Of a stretch of 16,399 nucleotides of DNA, positions 1 to 7,944 are shown piece by piece. The notes below the pieces were generated by a model, which was given only the letters and a program-made list of their open reading frames with translations, had not been told where the DNA came from and did no database searches. The position numbers and the translations under genes were made by a program. The DNA lies in the NCBI GenBank assembly GCA_006844765.1, contig SPJV01000054.1, positions 1 through 16,399 of the forward strand. The letters are read 5' to 3'. The stretch comes from Alphaproteobacteria bacterium (GTDB taxonomy: Bacteria > Pseudomonadota > Alphaproteobacteria > UBA8366 > Aestuariispiraceae). Numbering within the stretch: the first letter of the stretch is position 1; each line of letters opens with the position of its first letter.

Positions 1-183
1 AACCGAATGCAGGGCCAGAATGTCGGTGGGGCTCCAATCCCCTTCCCCCGCCGCCATATGACCGCGCACGGTCCAGCGGGAGAAGGCGTGCCACGCCATG
101 ATCAGCCCGAATTCAAATTCGGACAGCTCGCCCCCATCTTCGGAAGCGAGGTGGGCTGAGGAAACAATGCGTTCAGGGGACAT
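1..183 (-). CDS. MarR/COG5631-like winged-helix regulator, N-terminal part only
   Basis: Only the first 61 codons are in the window; the gene runs off the left edge. The visible residues include 'SEFEFGLIMAWHAFSRW' followed by an alternating helical stretch ending 'TDILALHSV'. This resembles the N-terminal helices of the predicted MarR-type transcription factors of COG5631, which often accompany hydantoinase/5-oxoprolinase genes. The ATG lies 4 nt after the hydantoinase stop codon, so the two are almost certainly co-transcribed, and the protein may control that operon. The DNA-binding wing is outside the window, so the assignment rests on family resemblance recalled from memory. Confidence 0.6.
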   Translation of the reverse strand, partial: MSPERIVSSAHLASEDGGELSEFEFGLIMAWHAFSRWTVRGHMAAGEGDWSPTDILALHSV

Positions 184-187
184 CGGA

Positions 188-3100
188 TTACTCCGCCGCC
201 GCCGCACGTTCCGCCGCCGCACGTTCTGTCGCAGGGCCGAAGCCGCCACCGGTCGGTGTCTCCAGCACAAAGACATCGCCTGGCTTCATGTCGCGCTTGT
301 CCGTGGGGCCCATATCTTCCCGGCTGCCATCTGTGCGTTCGACCCAGTTGCGACCCCGCATCCCGTCCTCTCCACCGGACAGGCCGAAAGGCGCGATCTT
401 GCGGTGATTGGCCAGGATCACGACTTCCATATCTTTCAGGAAACGCAACCGCCGCCGTGTGCCATCACCGCCCTTATGCCGCCCGGCACCGCCGGAGCCC
501 CAGCGGATCTGGAAATCTTCCAGCAAGATGGGGAACCGCAGTTCCAGCACTTCCGGATCTGTCAGACGGGAATTGGTCATATGCGTGTGGACCGCATCGC
601 AGCCATCAAAATCCGGTCCAGCGCCGGAACCACCGCAAATCGTCTCGTAATACTGATAGGTCTCATTGCCGAAGGTGATGTTGTTCATCGTCCCCTGTGC
701 CCCGGCCAGAACACCGAGGGCGCCATAGAGCGTATCTGTGATGCATTGAGACGTCTCAACATTCCCGGCCACAACCGCCGCCGGATAAACCGGGTTCAGC
801 ATCGAGCCTTCAGGGATGATCAACTCAATCGGCTTCAAGCAGCCCTCATTCATTGGGATCTCGTCATCGACCAGGGTTCGGAAGACATAGAGAACCGCGG
901 CCCGGCAGACGGCTGACGGCGCATTGAAATTGGTCGGGCGTTGGGCGCTGGTGCCCGTGAAATCCACCTTGGCGGATCGGTTTTCCTTATTGATGGTGAT
1001 CGTGACCTTCACTTCAGAACCGTCATCCATCGGATAGGTGAAGCTACCATCCTTCAGGACTTCGATCACCCGGCGGACGCTTTCTTCGGCATTGTCCTGA
1101 ACATGGCCCATATAGGCGATGACCGTGTCCAGTCCGAAATGTTCAACCATGCGCCGCAGTTCCCGGACACCTTTCTCATTCGCCGCGATCTGAGCTTTCA
1201 GATCGGCCATGTTCTGATGTGGGTTCCGCGCCGGATAACGACCGGAGGACAGCAGCTCCATAAACGCAGACTCACGGAAATCGCCCCGATCAACCAGCTT
1301 GAAGTTATCGATCAAGACGCCTTCCTGATCCACATGGGTCGAATCCGGCGGCATGGAGCCGGGGGTTATCCCACCGATATCCGCCTGGTGACCACGCGCA
1401 CCGACGAAGAACAGGATATCCTTGCCTTCATCATCGAAGACCGGCGTCACCACAGTCACATCCGGCAAATGCGTGCCGCCATTATAGGGCGCGTTCAGGA
1501 CGAAGACATCGCCTGGATTGATATTGCCCTCATTGTTCCGAAGCGTCGCGCGGACACTTTCCCCCATCGATCCCAGATGCACCGGCATATGCGGGGCATT
1601 GGCAATCAGTGCCCCTTCCGCATCGAAGACAGCGCAGGAGAAATCCAGGCGTTCCTTAATGTTCACGGAATAGGCGGTGTTCTGCAGGGTGTAGCCCATC
1701 TGCTCCGCAATCGACATGAAGAGGTTATTGAAGACCTCCAACATCACCGGATCGCTGGTTGTCCCAATCGCCACGGTGCGCGCGAGCGGTACGACGCGGC
1801 GGATCACGATATTCCCGATTGCGGTCAGCTCCGCTTCCCAGCCGGGTTCAACCACTGTCGTTCCGATAGGCTCCCGCAGGACGGCCGGACCAGGAATGCG
1901 GTTGCCAGCCTTGAGCGCGCCACGGTCATAGACTGGCGTCTGAAGCGTCTCCCCCGCCATATGGGCTTCGATAATCGCCAGCGGGTCGGGCAACGCACCA
2001 TCGGTTTCCGCGCCGACTTCGGGTAGATCAAAAGTCCGTCCCACAGCCTCTACCGCAACGGCAGAGATCACCAATCCCGTACCGCCCATGATAAAGCCAA
2101 AGCGGGCGCGATAGGCGGCCTCGAATGCCTCGGTCATTTGTTCGAGCGGACCATAGGGCACTTCCAATGCGGTGTCGGAGCCATCATACCGGATCATCAA
2201 CTTGCGCAGGACCGTCCGGCTCTCCGGCGCGATGCCTTGGGCCGCAACCTCTGCTTCCGCATCACGCGCCAGATCATCCAGCATCTTAGCGGCGTTATTG
2301 CGCGCGGCTGCATCAAGCGGTGCTTCGACCGTCTTCTCCCGCATCGCCCGGACATCGGCGAGCCCCATGCCAAAGGCTGACAATACGCCAGCAAAAGGGT
2401 GAACCAGGACAGAGGTCATGCCCAGCGTATCCGCGATCAGGCAGGCATGCTGCCCGCCGGCGCCACCGAAACAGGTGAGCGTATATTCGGTCACGTCATA
2501 GCCACGCTGGACTGAGATCTTCTTGATCGCATTTGCCATATTCTCGACAGCGATTTTCAGGAAACCCTCTGCCATCTCTGCGGCATCGCGGCGATCGCCG
2601 GTTGCCGCTTCCGCCTCAGCCGCAAGGGCCTCGAACTTCTGCTTCACAACGTCGGCATCCAGCGGCTGATCCTGATCGGGTCCGAATACCGCCGGAAAAA
2701 ACTCCGGCTTCAGCTTACCGAGCATGACATTGCAGTCCGTGACCGTAAGCGGCCCGCCGCGTCGGTAACAGGCCGGCCCCGGATTGGCGCCGGCGCTCTC
2801 GGGTCCGACCCTGTAACGCGCACCATCGAACTGGCAGATTGATCCCCCGCCCGCCGCGACGGTGTGGATCTGCATCATCGGCGCCCGCATCCGAACACCG
2901 GCAACCAGTGTCTCGAAAGCCCGCTCATACTCACCATTATAATGGGCCACATCTGTGGAGGTCCCGCCCATATCGAAGGTAATAATCTTATCGAAGCCCG
3001 CCTGCTCCGACGTTTTCACGGAACCAACGATTCCGCCCGCCGGGCCAGATAGAATAGCGTCTTTGCCCTGGAAGAGATGGGCATCGGTCAAGCCGCCATT

Positions 3101-3850
3101 TGATTGCATGAATTGCAGGCGGACATCCCCCAGCTCATCCGCCACCTGCTCCACATAGCGACGCAGGATCGGGGAGAGATAGGCATCAACAACGGTGGTA
3201 TCGCCCCGCCCGACAAGCTTGATCAAAGGGCTGACGCGATGACTGACGGAGATTTGCGGGAAACCAACGGATTCCGCCAGCGCTGCAATCGCGTTCTCAT
3301 GATCCGGGTAGCGATAACCATGCATGCACACGATAGCGACAGAGGCGATGCCATCGGCCAAAGCCTCTTCCAGCTTGGGACGCAGGCTGTCGAGATCAAG
3401 GGTCGTCAGAATGGTGCCAGTCGCGTCAACCCGCTCCGGCACTTCGACCACGCGGTCATAGAGCAACTCCGGCAGTGTGATCTTTCGATCAAACAGTCGG
3501 GGCCGCGCTTGATAGGCAATCCGCAATGCATCGCGGAAGCCTTCTGTTATCACCAGAAGCGTCCGGTCCCCCTTACGCTCCAGCAACGCATTGGTCGCAA
3601 CGGTGGTTCCCATCTTGACCGCTTCGATCTGATCGGAGGGAATCGCGTCACCAGCCTTCAAGCCCAAGAGATCGCGGATCCCCTGAATGGCCGCGTCACG
3701 ATAGGCCTCAGGGTTCTCAGACAGAAGCTTCTGCGTCAAAAGCCGACCATCCGGCGCACGGCCAACGATATCGGTAAAGGTACCGCCCCGGTCGATCCAA
3801 AACTGCCAACCTTGCGTTTCCGCAGCCCCACGCCCCGTTGTCTGGACCAT
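188..3850 (-). CDS. Fused HyuA-HyuB hydantoinase / ATP-dependent 5-oxoprolinase
   Basis: A cytoplasmic enzyme of about 1220 residues, the usual size of eukaryotic-type 5-oxoprolinase, which uses ATP to open 5-oxoproline (pyroglutamate) to glutamate. Related N-methylhydantoinases open hydantoin rings. Visible in order: the N-terminal phosphate-binding motif 'WIDRGGTFTDIVGR' (about residues 18-31), a second actin/HSP70-like nucleotide motif 'FDMGGTSTDV' (about 292-301), 'ESAGANPGPACYRRGG' (about 351-366), then the HyuB half from about residue 700 with 'GARGHQADIGGITPGSMP' (about 817-834). Both halves are intact in one frame. An ATG six codons upstream (3868) is in frame but has no ribosome binding site. 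The ATG at 3850 has AAAGAGG 8 nt upstream, so I start there. It is first in an operon with the COG5631-like regulator. Substrate (oxoproline or a hydantoin) cannot be settled from sequence. Confidence 0.92.
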   Translation of the reverse strand: MVQTTGRGAAETQGWQFWIDRGGTFTDIVGRAPDGRLLTQKLLSENPEAYRDAAIQGIRDLLGLKAGDAIPSDQIEAVKMGTTVATNALLERKGDRTLLVITEGFRDALRIAYQARPRLFDRKITLPELLYDRVVEVPERVDATGTILTTLDLDSLRPKLEEALADGIASVAIVCMHGYRYPDHENAIAALAESVGFPQISVSHRVSPLIKLVGRGDTTVVDAYLSPILRRYVEQVADELGDVRLQFMQSNGGLTDAHLFQGKDAILSGPAGGIVGSVKTSEQAGFDKIITFDMGGTSTDVAHYNGEYERAFETLVAGVRMRAPMMQIHTVAAGGGSICQFDGARYRVGPESAGANPGPACYRRGGPLTVTDCNVMLGKLKPEFFPAVFGPDQDQPLDADVVKQKFEALAAEAEAATGDRRDAAEMAEGFLKIAVENMANAIKKISVQRGYDVTEYTLTCFGGAGGQHACLIADTLGMTSVLVHPFAGVLSAFGMGLADVRAMREKTVEAPLDAAARNNAAKMLDDLARDAEAEVAAQGIAPESRTVLRKLMIRYDGSDTALEVPYGPLEQMTEAFEAAYRARFGFIMGGTGLVISAVAVEAVGRTFDLPEVGAETDGALPDPLAIIEAHMAGETLQTPVYDRGALKAGNRIPGPAVLREPIGTTVVEPGWEAELTAIGNIVIRRVVPLARTVAIGTTSDPVMLEVFNNLFMSIAEQMGYTLQNTAYSVNIKERLDFSCAVFDAEGALIANAPHMPVHLGSMGESVRATLRNNEGNINPGDVFVLNAPYNGGTHLPDVTVVTPVFDDEGKDILFFVGARGHQADIGGITPGSMPPDSTHVDQEGVLIDNFKLVDRGDFRESAFMELLSSGRYPARNPHQNMADLKAQIAANEKGVRELRRMVEHFGLDTVIAYMGHVQDNAEESVRRVIEVLKDGSFTYPMDDGSEVKVTITINKENRSAKVDFTGTSAQRPTNFNAPSAVCRAAVLYVFRTLVDDEIPMNEGCLKPIELIIPEGSMLNPVYPAAVVAGNVETSQCITDTLYGALGVLAGAQGTMNNITFGNETYQYYETICGGSGAGPDFDGCDAVHTHMTNSRLTDPEVLELRFPILLEDFQIRWGSGGAGRHKGGDGTRRRLRFLKDMEVVILANHRKIAPFGLSGGEDGMRGRNWVERTDGSREDMGPTDKRDMKPGDVFVLETPTGGGFGPATERAAAERAAAAE

Positions 3851-3858
3851 CGTCGATA

Positions 3859-3865
3859 CCTCTTT
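3859..3865 (-). promoter_or_regulatory. Ribosome binding site deciding the hydantoinase start
   Basis: AAAGAGG on the minus strand lies 8 nt before the ATG at 3850. The alternative in-frame ATG at 3868 overlaps this region, has only AT-rich sequence upstream, and would lie about 14 nt from the predicted transcript start. Confidence 0.6.
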
Positions 3866-3888
3866 CATGTTCAGGCTTAAACAAACTC

Positions 3889-3918
3889 ATTATTTATAAT
3901 TTATCGATAAATTGTCAA
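3889..3918 (-). promoter_or_regulatory. Sigma-70-type promoter of the hydantoinase operon with palindromic operator
   Basis: On the minus strand TTGACA (3918-3913, perfect -35) is followed after 18 nt by AATAAT (3894-3889, five of six matches to -10). A perfect 16-nt palindrome, AATTTATCGATAAATT (3898-3913), fills the spacer and touches the -35 box. This is a classic place for a repressor to block RNA polymerase. A transcript from about 3882 would carry a 30-nt leader before the ATG at 3850. The regulator is unknown; the downstream COG5631-like protein is one candidate. Confidence 0.6.
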
Positions 3919-3937
3919 TTTCGAAATAAAATTAAAT

Positions 3938-4252
3938 CTACGTAATTTGGCGGAGTAAGACCAAAGCGCCCACGCCAATCACCACAGCGGCCAGTGTCGG
4001 TAAGCGCCAGGCGGCCAGGATTGTCAGCGCTGCGGCCACTGTCTCTAAAGGCCCGGTGGCGAGAGACATAGGCACAACAAGCGCTGTGAGGATTGCCGGT
4101 GGAACAGCTTCCAGCGCGCCCTTCACGCGTCCTTCGATGCGGACATGACCGACCAACAGATAGCCCGCCCATCGGGTCACCAAAGTGACCAATGCCATGC
4201 CGATGATCGCCAACAGATTAGTCGGATCGAGCGCGAAGATATCCCCGGTCAT
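3938..4252 (-). CDS. azlD: AzlD family branched-chain amino acid export subunit
   Basis: A 104-residue, very hydrophobic protein, the normal length of AzlD/YgaH proteins. It shows about three or four membrane segments and the family-typical 'MALVTLVTRWAGYLL' near residues 19-33 and 'GALEAVPPAILTALVVP' near 45-61. AzlD is the small inner-membrane partner of AzlC; such pairs export valine, leucine and other branched-chain amino acids or analogues (AzlCD, YgaZH, BrnFE). The ATG overlaps the azlC stop by 4 nt (ATGA), indicating translational coupling. The stop is followed by an AT-rich stretch and the hydantoinase promoter on the same strand, with no terminator I can see between them. Confidence 0.85.
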   Translation of the reverse strand: MTGDIFALDPTNLLAIIGMALVTLVTRWAGYLLVGHVRIEGRVKGALEAVPPAILTALVVPMSLATGPLETVAAALTILAAWRLPTLAAVVIGVGALVLLRQIT

Positions 4253-4986
4253 GGGAAAGCCTCCCGATCCGGTTCATTTGCCTCGGGTCGCCAGAAAATG
4301 GCGCCGGCCAAAGTGCCGGCGATCCCGCCGAGGAAGACATACCAGACACCGGGCAGCCAGAGATAGCTAAGGAGAGCGACCAAGCCCCCCGCGATCACCG
4401 GTGGGGCGGACGCGCGTCCCCGCCAAAGCCCAACAACCAGGCAAAGGAACACAGCGGTGAAGACAAAATCGGCACCGAACATCGCAGGCTCGCTCACCAA
4501 GCCGCCGAAAACGGCGCCCAAAGTGCCCCAGAAAGGCCAATTAAAATAGAATGGGACAATCAATCCAATAACATAGGGGACGGTGAGCGCGCGGGATTGT
4601 CCTGTTTTTAAGGCTGTCGCCCAGGTTTCATCCGAATGAATGGAGACGAAAAGGGCGCGGGTACCAAGGGGCAAATCCATAATAAGGGGGCGCAGAGCTG
4701 CCCCCATCAACACATGGCGCATATTCACCAGAAGCGTCGCAATCACCAGGGCGGCAACGGGCGCAGGTGTCTCCCACATCCCGACGGCGAGGAATTGCGC
4801 ACCGCCAGCGAAAACCAGAAAACTCATTGTCGAGACTTCAAGCGGCGACAGGCCTTTTTGAACGCCAAGTGATCCCAACAGCATGGCAAAGGGGATCGCC
4901 CCGAGAAGAAGCGGGAAGATATCCAGGAATCCGCGCCGGAACTCCACCGCGACACTATATTGCTTGTGATTCGCATTCATTGTCAT
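4249..4986 (-). CDS. azlC: AzlC family branched-chain amino acid exporter, large subunit
   Basis: About 245 residues, the family's normal length. Starting at the ATG at 4986 (or its neighbour at 4980), the protein runs 'AVEFRRGFLDIFPLLLGAIPFAMLLG', typical of AzlC/YgaZ, followed by 'FAGGAQFLAVGMW' and 'LLVNMRHVLMGAAL', both hallmark segments. Several membrane helices follow. It would form the main subunit of the exporter encoded with azlD. The open frame extends upstream to a TTG at 5094, but those residues do not look like the family and no good ribosome binding site supports that start. The two nearby ATGs also lack a clear Shine-Dalgarno and lie inside one arm of a 15-bp inverted repeat, so the start is the least certain part of this gene. 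Confidence 0.85.
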   Translation of the reverse strand: MTMNANHKQYSVAVEFRRGFLDIFPLLLGAIPFAMLLGSLGVQKGLSPLEVSTMSFLVFAGGAQFLAVGMWETPAPVAALVIATLLVNMRHVLMGAALRPLIMDLPLGTRALFVSIHSDETWATALKTGQSRALTVPYVIGLIVPFYFNWPFWGTLGAVFGGLVSEPAMFGADFVFTAVFLCLVVGLWRGRASAPPVIAGGLVALLSYLWLPGVWYVFLGGIAGTLAGAIFWRPEANEPDREAFP

Positions 4987-5048
4987 GGTCGCGCAGAATA
5001 GGGATGCAAATACCCCTCGTCCCGCTAAGAATTGCGACCATGACAATG
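4978..5048. repeat. 15-bp perfect inverted repeat across the azlC start codon
   Basis: CATTGTCATGGTCGC (4978-4992) and its exact reverse complement (5034-5048) are separated by 41 bp. In an azlC transcript begun upstream of 5048 the right arm would pair with the sequence containing both candidate azlC start codons (4986 and 4980), hiding them in a stem. The loop carries a smaller GGG...CCC dyad near 5001-5015. It could be a translational switch, an operator, or an invertible segment; no recombinase gene is nearby. Confidence 0.7.
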
Positions 5049-5165
5049 TTTTACAGCCCCGCCATTCTTCACTAACCAACCGCAATCCGCCCAATTAACG
5101 CGGAAACGAACGTAACATTACCTATCTCACACAAATACGCTTTAAGCCTTGAACGATTCCCGTGT

Positions 5166-5208
5166 CATCCCCATAGTGGCCTCATAAACATAGAGATGAG
5201 TGGGGATG
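5166..5208. repeat. Nested inverted repeat upstream of the sodium/calcium antiporter
   Basis: CATCCCCA (5166-5173) pairs with TGGGGATG (5201-5208), and inside it CTCAT (5181-5185) pairs with ATGAG (5196-5200). The right arm is a continuous 13-nt run, while the left has a 7-nt bulge; the terminal loop is 10 nt. It could be a structured mRNA leader or an operator between the divergent azlC and antiporter genes. It ends about 54 nt before the chosen antiporter start. It matches no riboswitch class I can name. Confidence 0.5.
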
Positions 5209-5262
5209 TTGAGTGGTTCTAGGGACGGAACCGCTCTGTTTTTCGGGGGAATACAGTTCGCT

Positions 5263-6210
5263 ATGGATATCGTTTATCTGCTTCTGGGCTTTGTGGTCCT
5301 TTTCGTCGGTGGAGAACTCACCCTGCGGGGTGCCGTCGGGATGGCAAACAGCCTAGGTGTTTCCCCTGCACTGATAGGGCTAACCGTGGTCGCCTTCGGC
5401 ACCTCGGCGCCGGAACTATTCGTGACGATCCAGGCAGCCCTTGATGACAAGGTTGGCCTTGCGATTGGTAATGTTGTCGGCTCCAACATCTCAAACCTTC
5501 TGCTTATCCTCGGTGCCGGTGCCATCATCTTCCCGCTGGCCTGTTCGAAATCATCAGCCCTGCGGGATGGTGCCCTGATGGTTGGGGCGACGGTAATCCT
5601 GGTAATTCTCGGCATGATGGGAATCATCGTGCTGTGGCAGGGCGTCGCAATGCTGGTCATTTTGGTTGCCGCCATGATCTATGCCTATCGTCAGGATAAG
5701 GCGAGCGGTGGAGGCGATGAAGATGAACTCGAAGAGTTGGAATCAGCGCCAACGAAACCTCTGTTTATCTATGGATATGTGTTGATCGGTATTGTTGGGC
5801 TGGTCGCTGGGTCTCATTTCCTTGTCGAAGGCGCCGTTGGGATTGCCCGGGCGTTGGAAGTCCCAGAATCAATCATCGGCCTGACCATGGTCGCCCTGGG
5901 CACGTCTTTGCCGGAGCTGACCGCGACCACAATTGCCGCAGCGCGCAAACAGACCGAAATGGCCATCGCGAATGTGATGGGCTCAAACGCCTTCAATATC
6001 CTGCTGATCCTTGGTGTGACATCACTGATTAAGCCGCTACCGGTCGACCCGGTCATTCAAGGCATTGATATGTGGGTTATGCTTGGTGTCACCTTAGGCG
6101 TGATGGCGCTGTTGTTCGTGCGAAACTTCACCATCGGACGCGGTGCAGGGCTTTTGCTCGTTGGCGGTTACATCGCCTATATTGCCAGCATCGCGCACAG
6201 GATCGTATAA
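5263..6210 (+). CDS. CaCA-family calcium/sodium antiporter (YrbG-like)
   Basis: A 315-residue inner-membrane protein with the two inverted alpha repeats that define the cation/calcium exchanger superfamily. Repeat one has 'GTSAPELFVTIQAAL' (about 46-60) and 'GNVVGSNISNLLLILG' (about 69-84). Repeat two has 'GTSLPELTATTIAA' (about 213-226) and 'ANVMGSNAFNILLILG' (about 236-251). About ten hydrophobic segments surround them, with an acidic cytoplasmic loop 'DEDELEELE' near 152-160. The conserved Glu and Asn residues that bind the cation are present in both repeats. The product should exchange sodium or protons for calcium. An upstream GTG (5200) and an ATG (5206) are in frame, but 'MDIVYLLLGFVVLFVGG' is the family-typical beginning, so I start at 5263. 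Transcribed divergently from azlCD. Confidence 0.9.
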   Translation: MDIVYLLLGFVVLFVGGELTLRGAVGMANSLGVSPALIGLTVVAFGTSAPELFVTIQAALDDKVGLAIGNVVGSNISNLLLILGAGAIIFPLACSKSSALRDGALMVGATVILVILGMMGIIVLWQGVAMLVILVAAMIYAYRQDKASGGGDEDELEELESAPTKPLFIYGYVLIGIVGLVAGSHFLVEGAVGIARALEVPESIIGLTMVALGTSLPELTATTIAAARKQTEMAIANVMGSNAFNILLILGVTSLIKPLPVDPVIQGIDMWVMLGVTLGVMALLFVRNFTIGRGAGLLLVGGYIAYIASIAHRIV

Positions 6211-6234
6211 GGCCCTATCAAGCAGAGGCAGCAT

Positions 6235-6261
6235 CCGGTTCCGTAATAATCGCGTAACCGG
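6235..6261. other. Short stem-loop after the antiporter gene
   Basis: CCGGTT (6235-6240) and AACCGG (6256-6261) could form a 6-bp stem with a 15-nt loop 24 nt after the stop codon. There is no T-tract, so it is at best a weak termination or processing signal. Confidence 0.25.
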
Positions 6262-6330
6262 TCCACCGCATAGTCCCACGCTTTCCCGTGAGCGCCTTTC
6301 CGCGTTCAAGCTATTAAGGAGAGAGCGGTC

Positions 6331-7944
6331 ATGAGCTCAATCGAAAACGTCCTTTTCGTCACCTTTGATCAATGGCGCGGTGATTGTGTCGGCATCGGTG
6401 GCAACCCGATCCTGCGAACCCCTCATGTCGATGCGTTGGTCCGGGATGCCACGTATTTCCGGAACCACTGGTCAGCAACCTGTCCCTGTGGGCCTGGTCG
6501 CACCTCGCTCTTCACCGGAACCTATCAGCATAATCATCGGGCGCTCAGAAACGGCACGCCGCTGGCCAATCATTTCACAAATCTGGCCCTAGAGGCCCGG
6601 AAATTGGGTTGGGACCCGGTGCTCTTCGGCTATACCGACATCTCCCCCGATCCGACCGGGCGCGAATCCGATGACAAGATCTTCGATACCTATGAAGGCG
6701 TGCTGCCCGGCATGACCCGGCTCTGTCGGCTCGATGACGATATGAGCCTCTGGACCGATGACCTCCGCAAGCGCGGCTATGACATTCCTGACGATCCGTG
6801 GGATCTCTTTGCCCCCGATGCCGACGAAGCGGAGAAGACCCCCGGAAAGGCCTATACCTATCCACCGATCCCACTAAAAACTGAAGATACGCAAAGTGCC
6901 TGGCTGACGGACAAGACGCTTGATTACTTGAAGGCTGAACAGGGCAAAGGCTGGTTCGCCCATGTGTCCTATCTGACGCCGCATCCGCCTTTTGCAGCCT
7001 CCTCCCCCTATAATGCGCGCTATGACGCTGCCGATATGCCGGCACCCATTCGGGCGTCCACTCCGGCGGAAGAAGCAGCCCTGCATCCCTGGACGCGCCA
7101 TCGGATTGAGACCTATGCGGTTGGCGGGCCGTCCTCCGCCTCCGGTGCCTATCGGGGCTTCAGCATCCTGAGCGCAGAGATTGACGACGCTTTGCTGGCC
7201 CAGACAAAGGCAACGTATTACGGCATGATCAACGAGGTCGAAGACAATTTCGCCCGGATCGTCGATCACCTGAAAGCGACCGGAGAATACGACAAGACGC
7301 TGATCGTTCTAACCTCAGACCATGGCGAGCAGATGGGCGATCACTGGATGATGTCGAAGCAAGGCTATTGGGATGAAAGTTATCATATCCCGCTGATCAT
7401 CCGTGACCCGCGCCCGGAGGCCGAAAGTCATCGCGGCCGGATCGTAGAGGCCTTCACCGGATCCCCTGATGTCACGCCGACAGTCTTGGATCTTCTGGGC
7501 GGTGCCGTCCCCGGTCAATGTGACGGCGCGCCGCTTACCCCATGGATTGAGGGCGAAGAGCCCGCGGATTGGCGCGACTTCGCCGCATTCGAATTCCATT
7601 TCGGTGAACCGCTCAACCGTAAGGCCGAAACGGCGCTTGGCATCCGCACCGATCAATGCGGTATCGCCGTGATGCGCGGAGAGCGCTATAAATATGTTCA
7701 GTTTGCCGGCGGTCTGCCGCCGCTCCTGTTCGATTTAGAAACCGACCGGAAGCAGTTGACCAACGTCGCGGATGACCCCGCTTATCGCGATGTCGCCTTG
7801 GAAGCCGCCCGGAAAATGCTCTCATGGCGCTTGGAAAGTGAAGATCGGCGTTTCACAAATACGGTTGTTGATGGTGGCCTTCACGACCTGCCCGATGAGC
7901 GTTTTGAGGGAGAGGAACAACAGATGAGAAAACCCGCAGCATGA
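6331..7944 (+). CDS. Phosphonate monoester hydrolase / sulfatase family enzyme
   Basis: A 537-residue alkaline-phosphatase-superfamily hydrolase. 'CPCGPGRTSLFTG' holds the CxPxR signature; Cys53 would be converted to formylglycine. Metal and active-site residues visible include Asp13 ('TFDQWRGD'), Asn74, Tyr101, His218 ('TPHPPF'), Asp330-His331 ('TSDHGEQMGDH') and Lys343. From memory of rhizobial/Burkholderia PMH, the sequence matches throughout ('FRNH', 'GYT..SPDP', 'MPAPIRA', 'FDLE.D...LTN', 'LSWRL'), which favours a promiscuous phosphodiester/phosphonate monoesterase over a carbohydrate sulfatase. One active-site Thr of that enzyme seems replaced by Asp103. AAGGAG lies about 8 nt before the ATG. 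No signal peptide, so cytoplasmic. The stop overlaps the next start (ATGA), coupling it to a glycerophosphodiester phosphodiesterase, consistent with scavenging of phosphodiesters. Needs a formylglycine-generating enzyme encoded elsewhere. Confidence 0.85.
   Translation: MSSIENVLFVTFDQWRGDCVGIGGNPILRTPHVDALVRDATYFRNHWSATCPCGPGRTSLFTGTYQHNHRALRNGTPLANHFTNLALEARKLGWDPVLFGYTDISPDPTGRESDDKIFDTYEGVLPGMTRLCRLDDDMSLWTDDLRKRGYDIPDDPWDLFAPDADEAEKTPGKAYTYPPIPLKTEDTQSAWLTDKTLDYLKAEQGKGWFAHVSYLTPHPPFAASSPYNARYDAADMPAPIRASTPAEEAALHPWTRHRIETYAVGGPSSASGAYRGFSILSAEIDDALLAQTKATYYGMINEVEDNFARIVDHLKATGEYDKTLIVLTSDHGEQMGDHWMMSKQGYWDESYHIPLIIRDPRPEAESHRGRIVEAFTGSPDVTPTVLDLLGGAVPGQCDGAPLTPWIEGEEPADWRDFAAFEFHFGEPLNRKAETALGIRTDQCGIAVMRGERYKYVQFAGGLPPLLFDLETDRKQLTNVADDPAYRDVALEAARKMLSWRLESEDRRFTNTVVDGGLHDLPDERFEGEEQQMRKPAA

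Noticed and set aside
98..2026. Long plus-strand frames of 272 and 361 codons within the hydantoinase region
   Set aside because: They lie antisense to a full-length, motif-complete enzyme and show no recognisable protein features; long antisense frames are expected in GC-rich coding DNA.
3104..3880. Plus-strand frame of 258 codons
   Set aside because: Antisense to the HyuA domain; no domain features and no reason to be translated.
4978..5048. Invertible promoter model for the azlC inverted repeat
   Set aside because: The 41-bp loop has no convincing promoter and no recombinase gene is nearby; an RNA hairpin or operator is simpler, so inversion is kept only as an alternative.
5149..5177. 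TTGAAC-17-CATAGT as the antiporter promoter
   Set aside because: Both boxes match only four of six positions, and the start site would fall inside the nested hairpin; not strong enough to list.
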